From Verrucomicrobiota bacterium (lineage in GTDB: Bacteria > Verrucomicrobiota > Verrucomicrobiia > Opitutales > Opitutaceae), in NCBI GenBank assembly GCA_030605125.1, contig JAUWBD010000020.1:1-40477 (forward strand): a stretch of 40,477 nt of DNA, given 5' to 3'. Both the position numbers and the translations under genes were made by a program. Shown here in pieces: positions 1 through 7,579 of the stretch (position 1 is the stretch's first letter; every line of letters starts with the position of its first letter). A model generated the notes under the pieces. The model was given only the letters and a program-made list of their open reading frames with translations. It did not search any database and was not told the DNA's origin.

Positions 1-348
1 CTCGCCGAAGCGCAGGGTCATCCACTCCGCGGTGGTCATCACGCCGGCGCGCCGGTGCCACTTGCCCATGAAGGCGAGGAAGACCGCGATCGGCAGCACC
101 ACGCCGCCGCGAAACTCGATGAAGAAACCCTGCAGACCGTAAACCGTGAGCAGCGTGACAATCGTCATCGTGCCCGCGACGTCGAGATTGCTCGACATGC
201 CCGAGGCGCCCAGCGCCCACCACGGCAGTTTTCGGCCGCCGAGGAAGTAGTGCTCGCTACTCGCCCCCGCCCTTCGCGCGAGCCAGAAGCCCGCCACCGC
301 CAGCCCGACCAGATACACGGAAACCACAAGGTAATCAACGGGGTGCAT
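1..348 (-). CDS. Sodium:solute symporter (SSS family), N-terminal part
   Basis: The reverse strand starts with ATG at 348 and reads 116 codons without a stop to the window edge, so the C-terminal three quarters are missing. The N-terminus has a hydrophobic segment (VDYLVVSVYLVGLAVAGFWL), then an SSS-type motif FLGGRKLPWWALGASGMSSN (about residues 39-58) and a second membrane segment. The FLGGR-LPWW pattern followed by a glycine/serine-rich unwound helix is typical of Na+-coupled sugar and other solute transporters of the inner membrane. The substrate cannot be told from this fragment. It is transcribed away from the sucrose-type phosphatase/invertase gene at 583, so a sugar substrate is possible but only inferred. 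Confidence 0.85.
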   Translation of the reverse strand, partial: MHPVDYLVVSVYLVGLAVAGFWLARRAGASSEHYFLGGRKLPWWALGASGMSSNLDVAGTMTIVTLLTVYGLQGFFIEFRGGVVLPIAVFLAFMGKWHRRAGVMTTAEWMTLRFGE

Positions 349-426
349 CCTCGCACCGTAGCATGGCTGTCAACCCGTGTATTCAGACTGTCGCTACGAC
401 TTCCCGACCACACCCCGCCGCCTGCT

Positions 427-520
427 CGTTCTCGTTCTCTTACTCGTTCTCGTTCTCAACTCCGTTACCTTCGGTTCCGCCTGCGGCGGGAGAACGAGTA
501 AGATTAAGAGAACGAGAACG
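427..520. repeat. Palindromic intergenic element, copy 1
   Basis: The 16-base arm CGTTCTCGTTCTCTTA (427-442) is repeated as a perfect inverted copy at 505-520, and an inner arm CTCGTTCTC (443-451) pairs with 490-498. The centre contains a CCGCCTGCGGCGG partial palindrome. A second element with identical outer arms lies at 2687-2774. The 234-base gap 349-582 holds this element and no recognisable gene. It resembles a REP/MITE-like hairpin rather than a terminator, because no gene ends into it and there is no T-run of terminator type. Confidence 0.8.
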
Positions 521-582
521 ATTAGAAGCCCCAGCTCCCTCACTCCCTTTCACTCACTCCCTCATTCCCCTCCCCTCCGCCC

Positions 583-2676
583 ATGCCCGCCATCCGACTT
601 TTCAGCGCCGACCTCGACGGCACGCTCCTCGGCAATCCCGAGGCCACCCGCCGTTTCGCCACCGCCTGGACCTCGCTGCCGCCCGCGCGCCGCCCGCTCC
701 TCGCCTACAACAGCGGCCGCCTCGTGGACGACATGCGCGGGCTCGTCGCCGACGGGCTCCTCCCCGAGCCCGACTTCTACCTCGGCGGCGTCGGCACCCA
801 AATCCACGACGCCCGCGCCGGCAAGGACCTCGAGGAGTTCTCCAAGCACCTCTCCTCCGGCTGGGACCGCGCGCTCGCCGAGTCCATCATCGCCGCCATC
901 CCCGGCGCGCACCCGCAGCCCGCGGAGTTTCAACACGCCTTCAAGTCCAGCTGGTTTCTCCACCACGCTACGCCCGAGGTCATCCAGGAAATCCGCGCCC
1001 GGCTCGGCGGCGCCGGGCTCGCCGTGCAAGTCGTGTATTCAAGTTCTCGCGACCTCGACATCCTCCCCGCCGCCGCGACCAAGGGCGGCGCCCTCCGCTG
1101 GCTCTCGCGCCGCCTCGGCATCGAGTTCTCGCAGATCCTCGTCGCGGGCGACACCGGCAACGACGCCTCGATGTTTCTCCTCCCCGGCGTGAAGGGCATC
1201 ATCGTCGAAAACGCCCTCCCCGAGCTCTTCGCCGCGACGGTGGACATCCCCATCTACACCTCGCGCCGCGTCATGGCCGACGGCGTGCTCGACGGCCTCC
1301 GCCACCACGGCGTGCTCACCGATCTCCCCGGCGCCGCGCAGACCGAGATCTCGGCCGCGCAGATGGCTCCCGGCTTTCGCCTGCTCTTCACCGGCGCCCG
1401 CCTCGGCGCGCTCAACGACGACGAAAAGGCCTTCCTCCTCACCGCCCACGAAAAGGCCCTCGTCGCACTCCGAAAAAACCTCACCCCGCGCGGTTTCTCC
1501 GCCTGCTCGCTCGACGACAACACCGTCACCGGCACCGACGCCAACTACCGCTCCGTCTGGGCGCGCGACGGCGCCATCACCCTCATCAATACCCTCCATC
1601 TCAAGGATCCCGACATCTGCGCCGCCCGCCTCGCCACCCTCGAGACGCTCCTTGGCGCCATCTCCCCCGCGGGCCAGATCCCCGCCAACGTCCGCATCGA
1701 CGACGGCTGCCCCGACTACTCCGGCGTGGGCAACATCTGCTCCATCGACAGCGGCCTCTGGGTCATCATCGCGGTGTATAACTACGTCTCCCAGACCGGC
1801 GACATCGAGTTCCTCCGCCGCCACGCGCTCGACCTCCAGCGCGCCATGGACTGGCTCTCCGCGCACGACAGCAACAACGACGGCCTGCTCGAGATCCCCG
1901 AGGCCGGCGACTGGACCGATCTCTTCGGCCGTTCCTACAACGTCCTCTACGACGAAGTCCTCTGGTTCCGCGCCAACGTCTGCTACGGTCGCATCCTCGA
2001 GCTCCTCGGCGAGTTCACCCGCGCCGCCGACTACCTGCGCTGGTCGCAGCGCATCCGCGGCCGCCTGCTCGACGCTTTCTGGCCCAGCACCTCGGCCAAG
2101 CCCTCCGACCCGCATTCCGTGCACCGCTTCGCCGACCGCCAGCACGGTCTCGGCGACACCCAATACCTCCTCGCCGAAATCACCCCCTTCTCCTTCAACT
2201 GGCGCTGCGACGTCTTCGGCAACATCCTCGCCTTCCTCATGCACGTCCTCGACGTGGACCGCGCTCGCGTCGCCTTCCGCTTCATGTGGGGCGCCGGCGT
2301 GAACAACCCCTGGCCCGTGGCCAACCTCTACCCGGTCGTGCAGGCCGGCGATCCCGACTGGCGCGCCTACTACACGGTCAACCTGCTCAACCTCCCGCAC
2401 CACTACCACAACGGCGGCGTCTGGCCCTTCGTCGGCGGCATGTGGGTGCGCTTCATCCACCGGCTCGGCTTCCACGAGGTCGCCGCGCGCGAACTGCTCA
2501 AGCTCGCCAAGCTCAACCAGCTCGGCCGCGACCAGGAGTGGGAGTTCAACGAGTGGGCCCACGGCCAGACCGGCCGCCCCATGGGCAAGGCCTTCCAGGC
2601 TTGGTCCGCCGCCACCTTCCTCCGCGCCTGCCACGAGATCGAGGCCGACCCGAAGCACCTCGCGGGGGACGACTGA
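583..2676 (+). CDS. HAD-family (sucrose-phosphatase-like) / GH100-like invertase fusion protein
   Basis: 697 residues in two parts. Residues 1-250 are a HAD-IIB phosphatase: motif I DLDGTLLG with D10 and D12, motif III lysine in TKGGAL (K167), motif IV GDTGND (189-194), as in sucrose-6-phosphate phosphatase. Residues 290-690 form an alpha/alpha-barrel hydrolase. RSVWARDG (323-330), SIDSGLW (387-393), HYHNGGVWPF (607-616) and NEWAHGQTG (656-664) match the order and wording of neutral invertase (GH100) motifs. D389 and E657 are candidate catalytic residues by analogy. Such proteins are often auto-annotated as amylo-alpha-1,6-glucosidase, which is the main alternative. No signal peptide, so cytoplasmic. 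A PfkB kinase follows at 2813, which fits release and phosphorylation of fructose. The fusion itself is read directly from one uninterrupted frame; the sucrose substrate is inferred. Confidence 0.85.
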   Translation: MPAIRLFSADLDGTLLGNPEATRRFATAWTSLPPARRPLLAYNSGRLVDDMRGLVADGLLPEPDFYLGGVGTQIHDARAGKDLEEFSKHLSSGWDRALAESIIAAIPGAHPQPAEFQHAFKSSWFLHHATPEVIQEIRARLGGAGLAVQVVYSSSRDLDILPAAATKGGALRWLSRRLGIEFSQILVAGDTGNDASMFLLPGVKGIIVENALPELFAATVDIPIYTSRRVMADGVLDGLRHHGVLTDLPGAAQTEISAAQMAPGFRLLFTGARLGALNDDEKAFLLTAHEKALVALRKNLTPRGFSACSLDDNTVTGTDANYRSVWARDGAITLINTLHLKDPDICAARLATLETLLGAISPAGQIPANVRIDDGCPDYSGVGNICSIDSGLWVIIAVYNYVSQTGDIEFLRRHALDLQRAMDWLSAHDSNNDGLLEIPEAGDWTDLFGRSYNVLYDEVLWFRANVCYGRILELLGEFTRAADYLRWSQRIRGRLLDAFWPSTSAKPSDPHSVHRFADRQHGLGDTQYLLAEITPFSFNWRCDVFGNILAFLMHVLDVDRARVAFRFMWGAGVNNPWPVANLYPVVQAGDPDWRAYYTVNLLNLPHHYHNGGVWPFVGGMWVRFIHRLGFHEVAARELLKLAKLNQLGRDQEWEFNEWAHGQTGRPMGKAFQAWSAATFLRACHEIEADPKHLAGDD

Positions 2677-2686
2677 AACCCGACCT

Positions 2687-2774
2687 CGTTCTCGTTCTCT
2701 TACTCTTGCTCGTTCTCCCGCCGTAGGCGGGACCAGATGTGACGGAGTCGAGAACGAGTAAGAGAACGAGAACG
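2687..2774. repeat. Palindromic intergenic element, copy 2
   Basis: Outer arms CGTTCTCGTTCTCTTA (2687-2702) and its exact reverse complement (2759-2774) are identical to those of the element at 427-520. An inner hairpin CCCGCC-GTA-GGCGGG spans 2717-2731. The loop sequence differs from copy 1 while the arms are conserved, which suggests that the arms are under structural or mobility constraint. It begins 10 bases after the stop codon of the phosphatase/invertase gene. Confidence 0.8.
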
Positions 2775-2812
2775 ATTCAATCAGCCACCTCACACCCGCA
2801 CGCCTTCTGCCC

Positions 2813-3697
2813 ATGCCCACCCGCCCTCTCCTCTGCTACGGCGAAATCCTCTGGGACTTCCTCCCCGAAGGGCTCTTCGCCGGCGGCGCGCCGGCCAACG
2901 TCGCCTACCACCTCGCCCGCCACGGGCGCGACGTGCGACTCGTCTCCGCCGTGGGGCGAGACGCGCTCGGCGATGAGCTGCTGCGCCGCCTCCGTCATTG
3001 GGAGCTGGATACGGCGCTTGTCGCCCGCCACGCCGGCCTGCCCACCGGCTCGGTCATCGCCGAGCTCGGCGCCTCCGGCGACGCCCGCTACGAGATCGTG
3101 CAGTCCGTCGCCTGGGACCAGATCCCCGCTGGGCCCGACGCCCTCCAGCTCGCCACCACCGCCGCCGCGCTCGTCTTCGGCACCCTCGCCCTCCGCTCCT
3201 CCTTCAACCGCGCCGCGCTCGACCGCCTCCTCGCCACCCTGCCCGCCGAGGCCGTGCGCGTCTTCGACGTCAATCTCCGCGCCCCGCACGACGACCTCGA
3301 TCTAGCCCGCGCCATCGCCCCGCGCGCCACGCTCCTCAAGGTCAACTCCGCCGAGGCCGCCCGCCTCGCCGATGACGCGCAAGGCGAGCGCCCCGGCGCC
3401 GAGGAGGGCCACGCCCGCGCCCTCTTCGCCCGCCACGGCTGCCCGCTCATCCTCGTCACCGCCGGCCAGCGCGGCGCCGGCCTACTCCGCGACGGCCTGC
3501 TCTGGACCTGGGAGCCCGGCCGCGAGGTCGAGGTGGCCGACACCATCGGCGCCGGCGACGGCTTTCTGGCCTGCTTTTTGCACCACCTCCTTTCCGGCCG
3601 GAGCTCCGACGGCGAGCTCCTCACCCGCGCCTGCCGCCACGGCGAATGGATCGCCACGCGGCGCGGCGCCACCCCGGCCTACCCACCGCCGTCCTAG
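2813..3697 (+). CDS. PfkB-family carbohydrate kinase (fructokinase-like)
   Basis: 294 residues, normal length for a ribokinase/PfkB sugar kinase. The N-terminus has GEILWDFLPEG (10-20) and the substrate-binding GGAPANVAYHLARHG (24-38), the wording usual for fructokinases. The C-terminal PfkB signature is DTIGAGDGFLACF (243-255) with the anion hole GAGD and D249 as catalytic base. It would phosphorylate a free sugar, most likely fructose to fructose-6-phosphate with ATP, in the cytoplasm. It follows the phosphatase/invertase gene by 136 bases, separated only by a palindromic element, so the two probably act on the same sugar. Substrate specificity is inferred from motif similarity and context. 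Confidence 0.9.
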   Translation: MPTRPLLCYGEILWDFLPEGLFAGGAPANVAYHLARHGRDVRLVSAVGRDALGDELLRRLRHWELDTALVARHAGLPTGSVIAELGASGDARYEIVQSVAWDQIPAGPDALQLATTAAALVFGTLALRSSFNRAALDRLLATLPAEAVRVFDVNLRAPHDDLDLARAIAPRATLLKVNSAEAARLADDAQGERPGAEEGHARALFARHGCPLILVTAGQRGAGLLRDGLLWTWEPGREVEVADTIGAGDGFLACFLHHLLSGRSSDGELLTRACRHGEWIATRRGATPAYPPPS

Positions 3698-3745
3698 AAA
3701 ACTGAATACACACGCCAAAAACACCCGCACCACACCCGCCATACA

Positions 3746-4396
3746 ATGGACACCTCCTACCTTCCCGACCTCCACGCGCTCACCCGCGCCGCCTTCACCG
3801 CCCTGCCGCTCGCCCTCCTCGTGCTCGTCGGCGCCGCCATCGTCCAGGTCCTCATCGTCCGCGGTCTCAACCTGATCGCCGACCGCGCGCACCTCGCGCC
3901 CACGGATCTGCTGCCCGTCCGCAAGGTCCTCAAGGCGCTGCTCTACGTCGTCACCGCCATTCTCATCCTCACCGTCTTCGGCGTAAACCTCGGCGGTCTC
4001 TGGGCCATCCTCTCCACCGTCCTCGCCATGGTCGCGATCGGCTTCGTGGCCGTGTGGAGCCTTCTGAGCAACGTCTCCAGCACGGTGATCATCCTGCTCT
4101 TCCGCCCCTTCGCCGTCGGCGACGAGCTCGAGTTCGCGGGCGAGCCCGTGAAGGGCAAAGTCGTGGACCTCAATTTCCTCTACACCACGCTCCAAGCCGC
4201 GGACGGCGCCCTGTTTCAAATCCCGAACAACCTCTTCTTCCAAAAATCGCTCAAGCGCCGTCGCAGCCTGGTTCCCGTCAGCCTCGCCGAGCAACTCAAC
4301 CGCCGCGAGGCCGCACCCGCCGCCATCGACCCCGGCTCGGTGATGGCGAAACCCGCCGACTCTGGCGCCTCCGCCAAGTCGATGGACGCGGAGTGA
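3746..4396 (+). CDS. Small MscS-family mechanosensitive channel
   Basis: 216 residues. Membrane segments lie near 16-38, 50-72 and 76-95. The last continues into the pore-lining helix and the MscS hallmark FRPFAVGDELEF at about 119-130 leading to the beta domain (VKGKVVDLNFLYTTL, then FQIPNN). The protein stops soon after the beta domain with a KRRR-rich, low-complexity tail, so the alpha/beta part of the cytoplasmic vestibule found in E. coli MscS (286 residues) is missing. It sits in the inner membrane and should release solutes on osmotic downshift. It starts 48 bases after the kinase, same strand, and may be co-transcribed with the sugar genes. Confidence 0.88.
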   Translation: MDTSYLPDLHALTRAAFTALPLALLVLVGAAIVQVLIVRGLNLIADRAHLAPTDLLPVRKVLKALLYVVTAILILTVFGVNLGGLWAILSTVLAMVAIGFVAVWSLLSNVSSTVIILLFRPFAVGDELEFAGEPVKGKVVDLNFLYTTLQAADGALFQIPNNLFFQKSLKRRRSLVPVSLAEQLNRREAAPAAIDPGSVMAKPADSGASAKSMDAE

Positions 4397-4436
4397 GACC
4401 GCCTGGCCCTGGGCCGCTCCGGCCGCCTGACATTTG

Positions 4437-4506
4437 CCGCGGATTTCGCCGATTCCGCGGATAGGCAGCCGCCTGCCTCATCCGCGCCCATCCGCGCAAT
4501 CCGCGG
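4437..4506. repeat. Imperfect inverted repeat, CCGCGGATT type
   Basis: Outer arms CCGCGGATT (4437-4445) and AATCCGCGG (4498-4506) are exact reverse complements. The centre is a perfect AGGCAG-CCGC-CTGCCT hairpin (4463-4478), and the sequence between is imperfectly complementary with repeated ATCCGCG words. It lies in the 162-base gap between the convergent mscS gene (stop 4396) and the 140-aa gene (stop 4559). It may act as a bidirectional terminator or be a dispersed repeat. Confidence 0.65.
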
Positions 4507-4558
4507 TTATAAATCCGAATGATCGCGTATCTGGGATGACTCCCCCGCCCGCCCCGCC

Positions 4559-4981
4559 TCAGCCGAGGACGGGATCCGCGCGAAACTTCTCCGCGAGGTC
4601 GAACCACGCCACCTGCGCCTGCCGCCAGCGCGGCTCGCGCCGGATGTCGGCCATCGCCATGCCGGTGTGGTTGCACACCAGATAGGCCGCCGGGCCCGCG
4701 CGCAGAAACGCGTCGAGCCCCGGCCCGGCCTCCTCGTGCACGAACTCGAAGTCGCCCACGTGGTAGTCGCGCCGGGCCTGCGCCTCGCGCAACGCCGCGG
4801 CGTCGCCCGGCAGCTCCTCGACAAAACTCTCCGCGCGCGGCCCCTCGTAGCCGAGCACCGAGGCCGCGCCGCGGGCGTCGAGGCCGATCAGCGCCCATTC
4901 GTCGAAGACGGGGCGACCGTAGAGCGCGTTCATGCGCTGCATGTGGGAGCGGATGTGCACGAGGGCGGCGTCGGTGGTCAT
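4559..4981 (-). CDS. Unrecognised 140-residue protein
   Basis: ATG at 4981, TGA at 4559-4561. I do not recognise a family. The product is soluble (no signal peptide or membrane helix) and rich in charged and aromatic residues, with FDEWALIGLD (25-34), LGYEGPRAESFVEELPGD and YLVCNHTGMAMADIR in the C-terminal third. Real-gene evidence: codon third positions are strongly G/C like its neighbours, and the ORF fills the space between mscS (convergent) and metW (divergent) exactly. The fold may be a small ligand-binding or enzyme-accessory domain, but no function can be assigned. Confidence 0.7.
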   Translation of the reverse strand: MTTDAALVHIRSHMQRMNALYGRPVFDEWALIGLDARGAASVLGYEGPRAESFVEELPGDAAALREAQARRDYHVGDFEFVHEEAGPGLDAFLRAGPAAYLVCNHTGMAMADIRREPRWRQAQVAWFDLAEKFRADPVLG

Positions 4982-5143
4982 GGGGAGGCGAAGGGTAGGC
5001 GGGCGGGCGTCAGCAAGCCGCCCCGCCGAGGCCGCGCAAGCCCGCGGCGCATGCGACGCGCGTTTTCACCAATCCGCCTGATTTCGCCGCCCGCCTTGCC
5101 TCCCGGCCCGCTCCGCCTCATTACCCTGCCCTCCCAACGCCAG

Positions 5144-5749
5144 ATGTCCGCCCCCGCCGCCAAGCGCACCGTAGATATGCAGATCCTCGCCGACTGGATC
5201 GAGCCGGAGGCGCGCGTGCTCGACCTCGGCTGCGGCCGCGGCGTGCTGCTGGAGTTTCTCGCCCAGACCCGCAAGGCCCGAGCCTTCGGGGTGGACCTCG
5301 ATTTCAACAAGATCTCCGCCTGCGTGCGCCGCGGCCTCTCCGCCTACCAGGGCGACATGCTCGGCTACATGCGCGCCTTGCCGGAGGGCCACTTCGACCA
5401 CGTGATCTGCTCGCGCACGCTCGAGGAGGTGCCCGATCCCGCGGCCGTGATCGCCGAGGCCCTGCGCGTCGGCCGCGCCGTGACCGTGGGCTTCGCCAAC
5501 TACGGCTATTGGAAAAACCGCCACGCCTCGCTGCTGCGCGGACGCAAGCCGCAGAATCCGGTCTATCCCGCCGCCTGGCACGAAAGCCGCCCGGTCAATC
5601 CCGCCACGATCGCCGACTTCGAGGCCTTTTGCGACGCCAAGGGCTACCGCATCGCCCGCCGCGCCCACCTGCGGGGAGACTGGAAAACACCGACGACGTT
5701 TTGGCCCAACCTGCTCGCGGGCTACGCGCTCTACCAGCTGGCGCGGTAG
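5144..5749 (+). CDS. metW: MetW-like class I methyltransferase
   Basis: 201 residues from ATG at 5144; an open frame continues upstream, but that part is translation of the divergent gene's opposite strand. The protein has the MetW layout: MQILADWIEPEARVLDLGCG at the N-terminus, motif I LDLGCGRGVLLEF for S-adenosylmethionine, the acidic FGVDLDFNKISACVRRG after strand 2, then FDHVICSRTLEEV, VGFANYGYWKNR and a FWPNLLAGYALYQL tail. MetW accompanies MetX homoserine O-acyltransferase in methionine biosynthesis in many bacteria. Here no metX is adjacent, so a partner elsewhere in the genome or another role is possible. Confidence 0.88.
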   Translation: MSAPAAKRTVDMQILADWIEPEARVLDLGCGRGVLLEFLAQTRKARAFGVDLDFNKISACVRRGLSAYQGDMLGYMRALPEGHFDHVICSRTLEEVPDPAAVIAEALRVGRAVTVGFANYGYWKNRHASLLRGRKPQNPVYPAAWHESRPVNPATIADFEAFCDAKGYRIARRAHLRGDWKTPTTFWPNLLAGYALYQLAR

Positions 5750-5794
5750 CGCGGCGGCCGGTCTTTCGACCGAACCGGTGCGCCTCCCGCGCGC

Positions 5795-7498
5795 TCACCG
5801 CCGCACGCGGCTGTCGGCGGGCCGGCGCAGCTTTTTCGGGTAGTCGGCGATCGAGTGCAGGCCGCGGCTCTCCTTGCGCTGGAGGGCGCAGGCCACGACC
5901 AGCTCGGCCACCTGGATCAGGTTGCGCAGCTCGAGCAGGCGCGGATCCACGGAGAAATTCCAGTAATACTCCTGCGTCTCGCGCGCGAGCGTGGCGATGC
6001 GGGTGCGGGCGCGCTCGAGGCGCTTGGTCGTGCGCTGGATGCTCACGTAGTCCCACATCGTGCGACGCAGCTCGTCCCAGTTGTGCTCGATGACCACGCG
6101 CTCGTCCTGGTCGTTGCCGCCGAGGTCGCGCCAGGGCGGGATGACGGGCGCGGGCGCATCCAGTTTTTCGATACGCCGGAGGTATTTGTCCACGGCGAGC
6201 GCGCCGCGGTGGGCGACGACGACGGCCTCGAGCAGCGAGTTCGACGCTAGGCGGTTGGCGCCGTGCAGGCCGGTGCAGGCCACCTCGCCGCAGGCGTAGA
6301 GGCCGGGGAGCGTGGTCTCGCCGGCGAGCGTGGTGGCCACGCCGCCGCAGGTGTAGTGGGCGGCGGGCACGACCGGGATCATCTGCTTGGCGATGTCGAT
6401 CCCCTGCTCGGCGCAGGCCTTGTAGATGAGAGGGAAACGCGAGCGGAGGAAGGCGGCGTTGCGGTGCGTGATGTCGAGCCAGACGTGCGGCGCGCCGGTG
6501 CGCTTCATCTCGGCGTCGATGGCGCGGGCCACGATGTCGCGCGGGGCGAGGTCGGCGAGCTTATGGTAGCGTGCCATGAAGGCCTCGCCGGCGGCGTTGC
6601 GCAGGATGGCGCCCTCGCCGCGCACGGCCTCGCTGACGAGGAAACGCTTGCCCGAGGTGGAGTAGAGCGCGGTGGGGTGAAACTGGATAAACTCCATGTT
6701 CCGCACCTCGACGCCGGCGCGGTAGGCCATGGCGATGCCGTCGCCCGTGGCGATGTCAGGATTGGTGGTGTAGAGGTAAACCTGCCCGGCGCCGCCGGTG
6801 CTGAGCATGACCACCGGCGCGTGAAACTCGACCACGCGCTGCCCCTGCACATCGAGCGCGTAAACGCCGGCCACGCGGTCCGGCGGCTCGGCGGCGGTCC
6901 GGGCGGAGGCGGCGCGCGCCTTCGCGCCGCGGCGGCGCTGGGCGAGCTTGCCGGTGGTGACGAGGTCGATGGCGAAGAAGTGTTCGAAGAGCGCGATGCG
7001 CGGCTCGCGGGCGATGGCCTTGTTGAGCGCCTCCTCGATGGCTTTGCCGGTCATGTCCTTCACGTGAAGGATGCGGCGCTCGCTGTGCCCGCCCTCGCGG
7101 CCGAGGTCGTAGCCGCCGTCGCCGTCGCGCGAGAACTTGAGGCCGAGGTCGATCAGCTCCTGCACGCGGGAGGGGCCGTCGGCGACGATCTGTTTCACGA
7201 CCTTGCGATCGCAGAGGCCGTCGCCGGCGACGAGGGTGTCGGCGACGTGTTTGGCGAAATCGTCGGTCTGGGCGGTGACGACCGCGATGCCGCCCTGGGC
7301 CCAATTGGTGTTGGAGTCGGCGCGGTTTTTCTTGGTGAGGATCGCGACCGAGCGCCCCTCGCGGGCGACCTTGAGCGCGAAGCTGAGGCCGGCGATGCCG
7401 GAGCCGATGACAAGGACGTCGTAGCGGCGCGCCGCGGCAGGGTCGGCGGCCGCGGCGAGTTCGGGGGCGCCGGAGGGCGCGGGGGCGGGAGCGGTCAC
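5795..7498 (-). CDS. nadB: L-aspartate oxidase
   Basis: Flavoprotein that oxidises L-aspartate to iminoaspartate, the first step of de novo NAD synthesis. With the GTG start at 7498 it has 567 residues. FAD dinucleotide fold YDVLVIGSGIAGLSFAL (26-42, GxGxxG), then SNTNWAQGGIAVV, which is characteristic of NadB/succinate dehydrogenase flavoproteins, and the C-terminal GEVACTGLHGANRLASNSLL. A TTG at 7546 would add 16 residues without similarity to family members, so GTG is preferred; neither has a good ribosome-binding site. It is 81 bases downstream of panC on the same strand. No nadA or nadC lies in the window. Confidence 0.93.
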   Translation of the reverse strand: MTAPAPAPSGAPELAAAADPAAARRYDVLVIGSGIAGLSFALKVAREGRSVAILTKKNRADSNTNWAQGGIAVVTAQTDDFAKHVADTLVAGDGLCDRKVVKQIVADGPSRVQELIDLGLKFSRDGDGGYDLGREGGHSERRILHVKDMTGKAIEEALNKAIAREPRIALFEHFFAIDLVTTGKLAQRRRGAKARAASARTAAEPPDRVAGVYALDVQGQRVVEFHAPVVMLSTGGAGQVYLYTTNPDIATGDGIAMAYRAGVEVRNMEFIQFHPTALYSTSGKRFLVSEAVRGEGAILRNAAGEAFMARYHKLADLAPRDIVARAIDAEMKRTGAPHVWLDITHRNAAFLRSRFPLIYKACAEQGIDIAKQMIPVVPAAHYTCGGVATTLAGETTLPGLYACGEVACTGLHGANRLASNSLLEAVVVAHRGALAVDKYLRRIEKLDAPAPVIPPWRDLGGNDQDERVVIEHNWDELRRTMWDYVSIQRTTKRLERARTRIATLARETQEYYWNFSVDPRLLELRNLIQVAELVVACALQRKESRGLHSIADYPKKLRRPADSRVRR

Positions 7499-7531
7499 GA
7501 GAAGGGCGAAGCGGAAGCGGGAGGAGGGTGG

Positions 7532-7552
7532 AACGCGTTGTCCCAACGCGTT
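7532..7552. promoter_or_regulatory. Perfect 9-bp inverted repeat between panC and nadB
   Basis: AACGCGTTG (7532-7540) and CAACGCGTT (7544-7552) are exact reverse complements separated by TCC. It lies between the panC stop and the chosen nadB start, which could mean an operator or an mRNA hairpin. There is no T-run, so a Rho-independent terminator is unlikely. Confidence 0.4.
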
Positions 7553-7579
7553 GACGCGGCCGCGCCGCGCCGAGACGGT

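Noticed and set aside
427-520. CRISPR-like interpretation of the reiterated CGTTCTC words
   Set aside because: The words form two inverted arms, not regularly spaced direct repeats with unique spacers, and no cas gene is present.
4667-5143. Long upstream extension of metW
   Set aside because: It is the opposite strand of the 140-residue gene; MetW similarity begins just after the ATG at 5144.
5759-5772. CGGTC-TTTC-GACCG hairpin between metW and nadB as a terminator
   Set aside because: The stem has only five pairs and no T-run, so the evidence is too weak for a feature.
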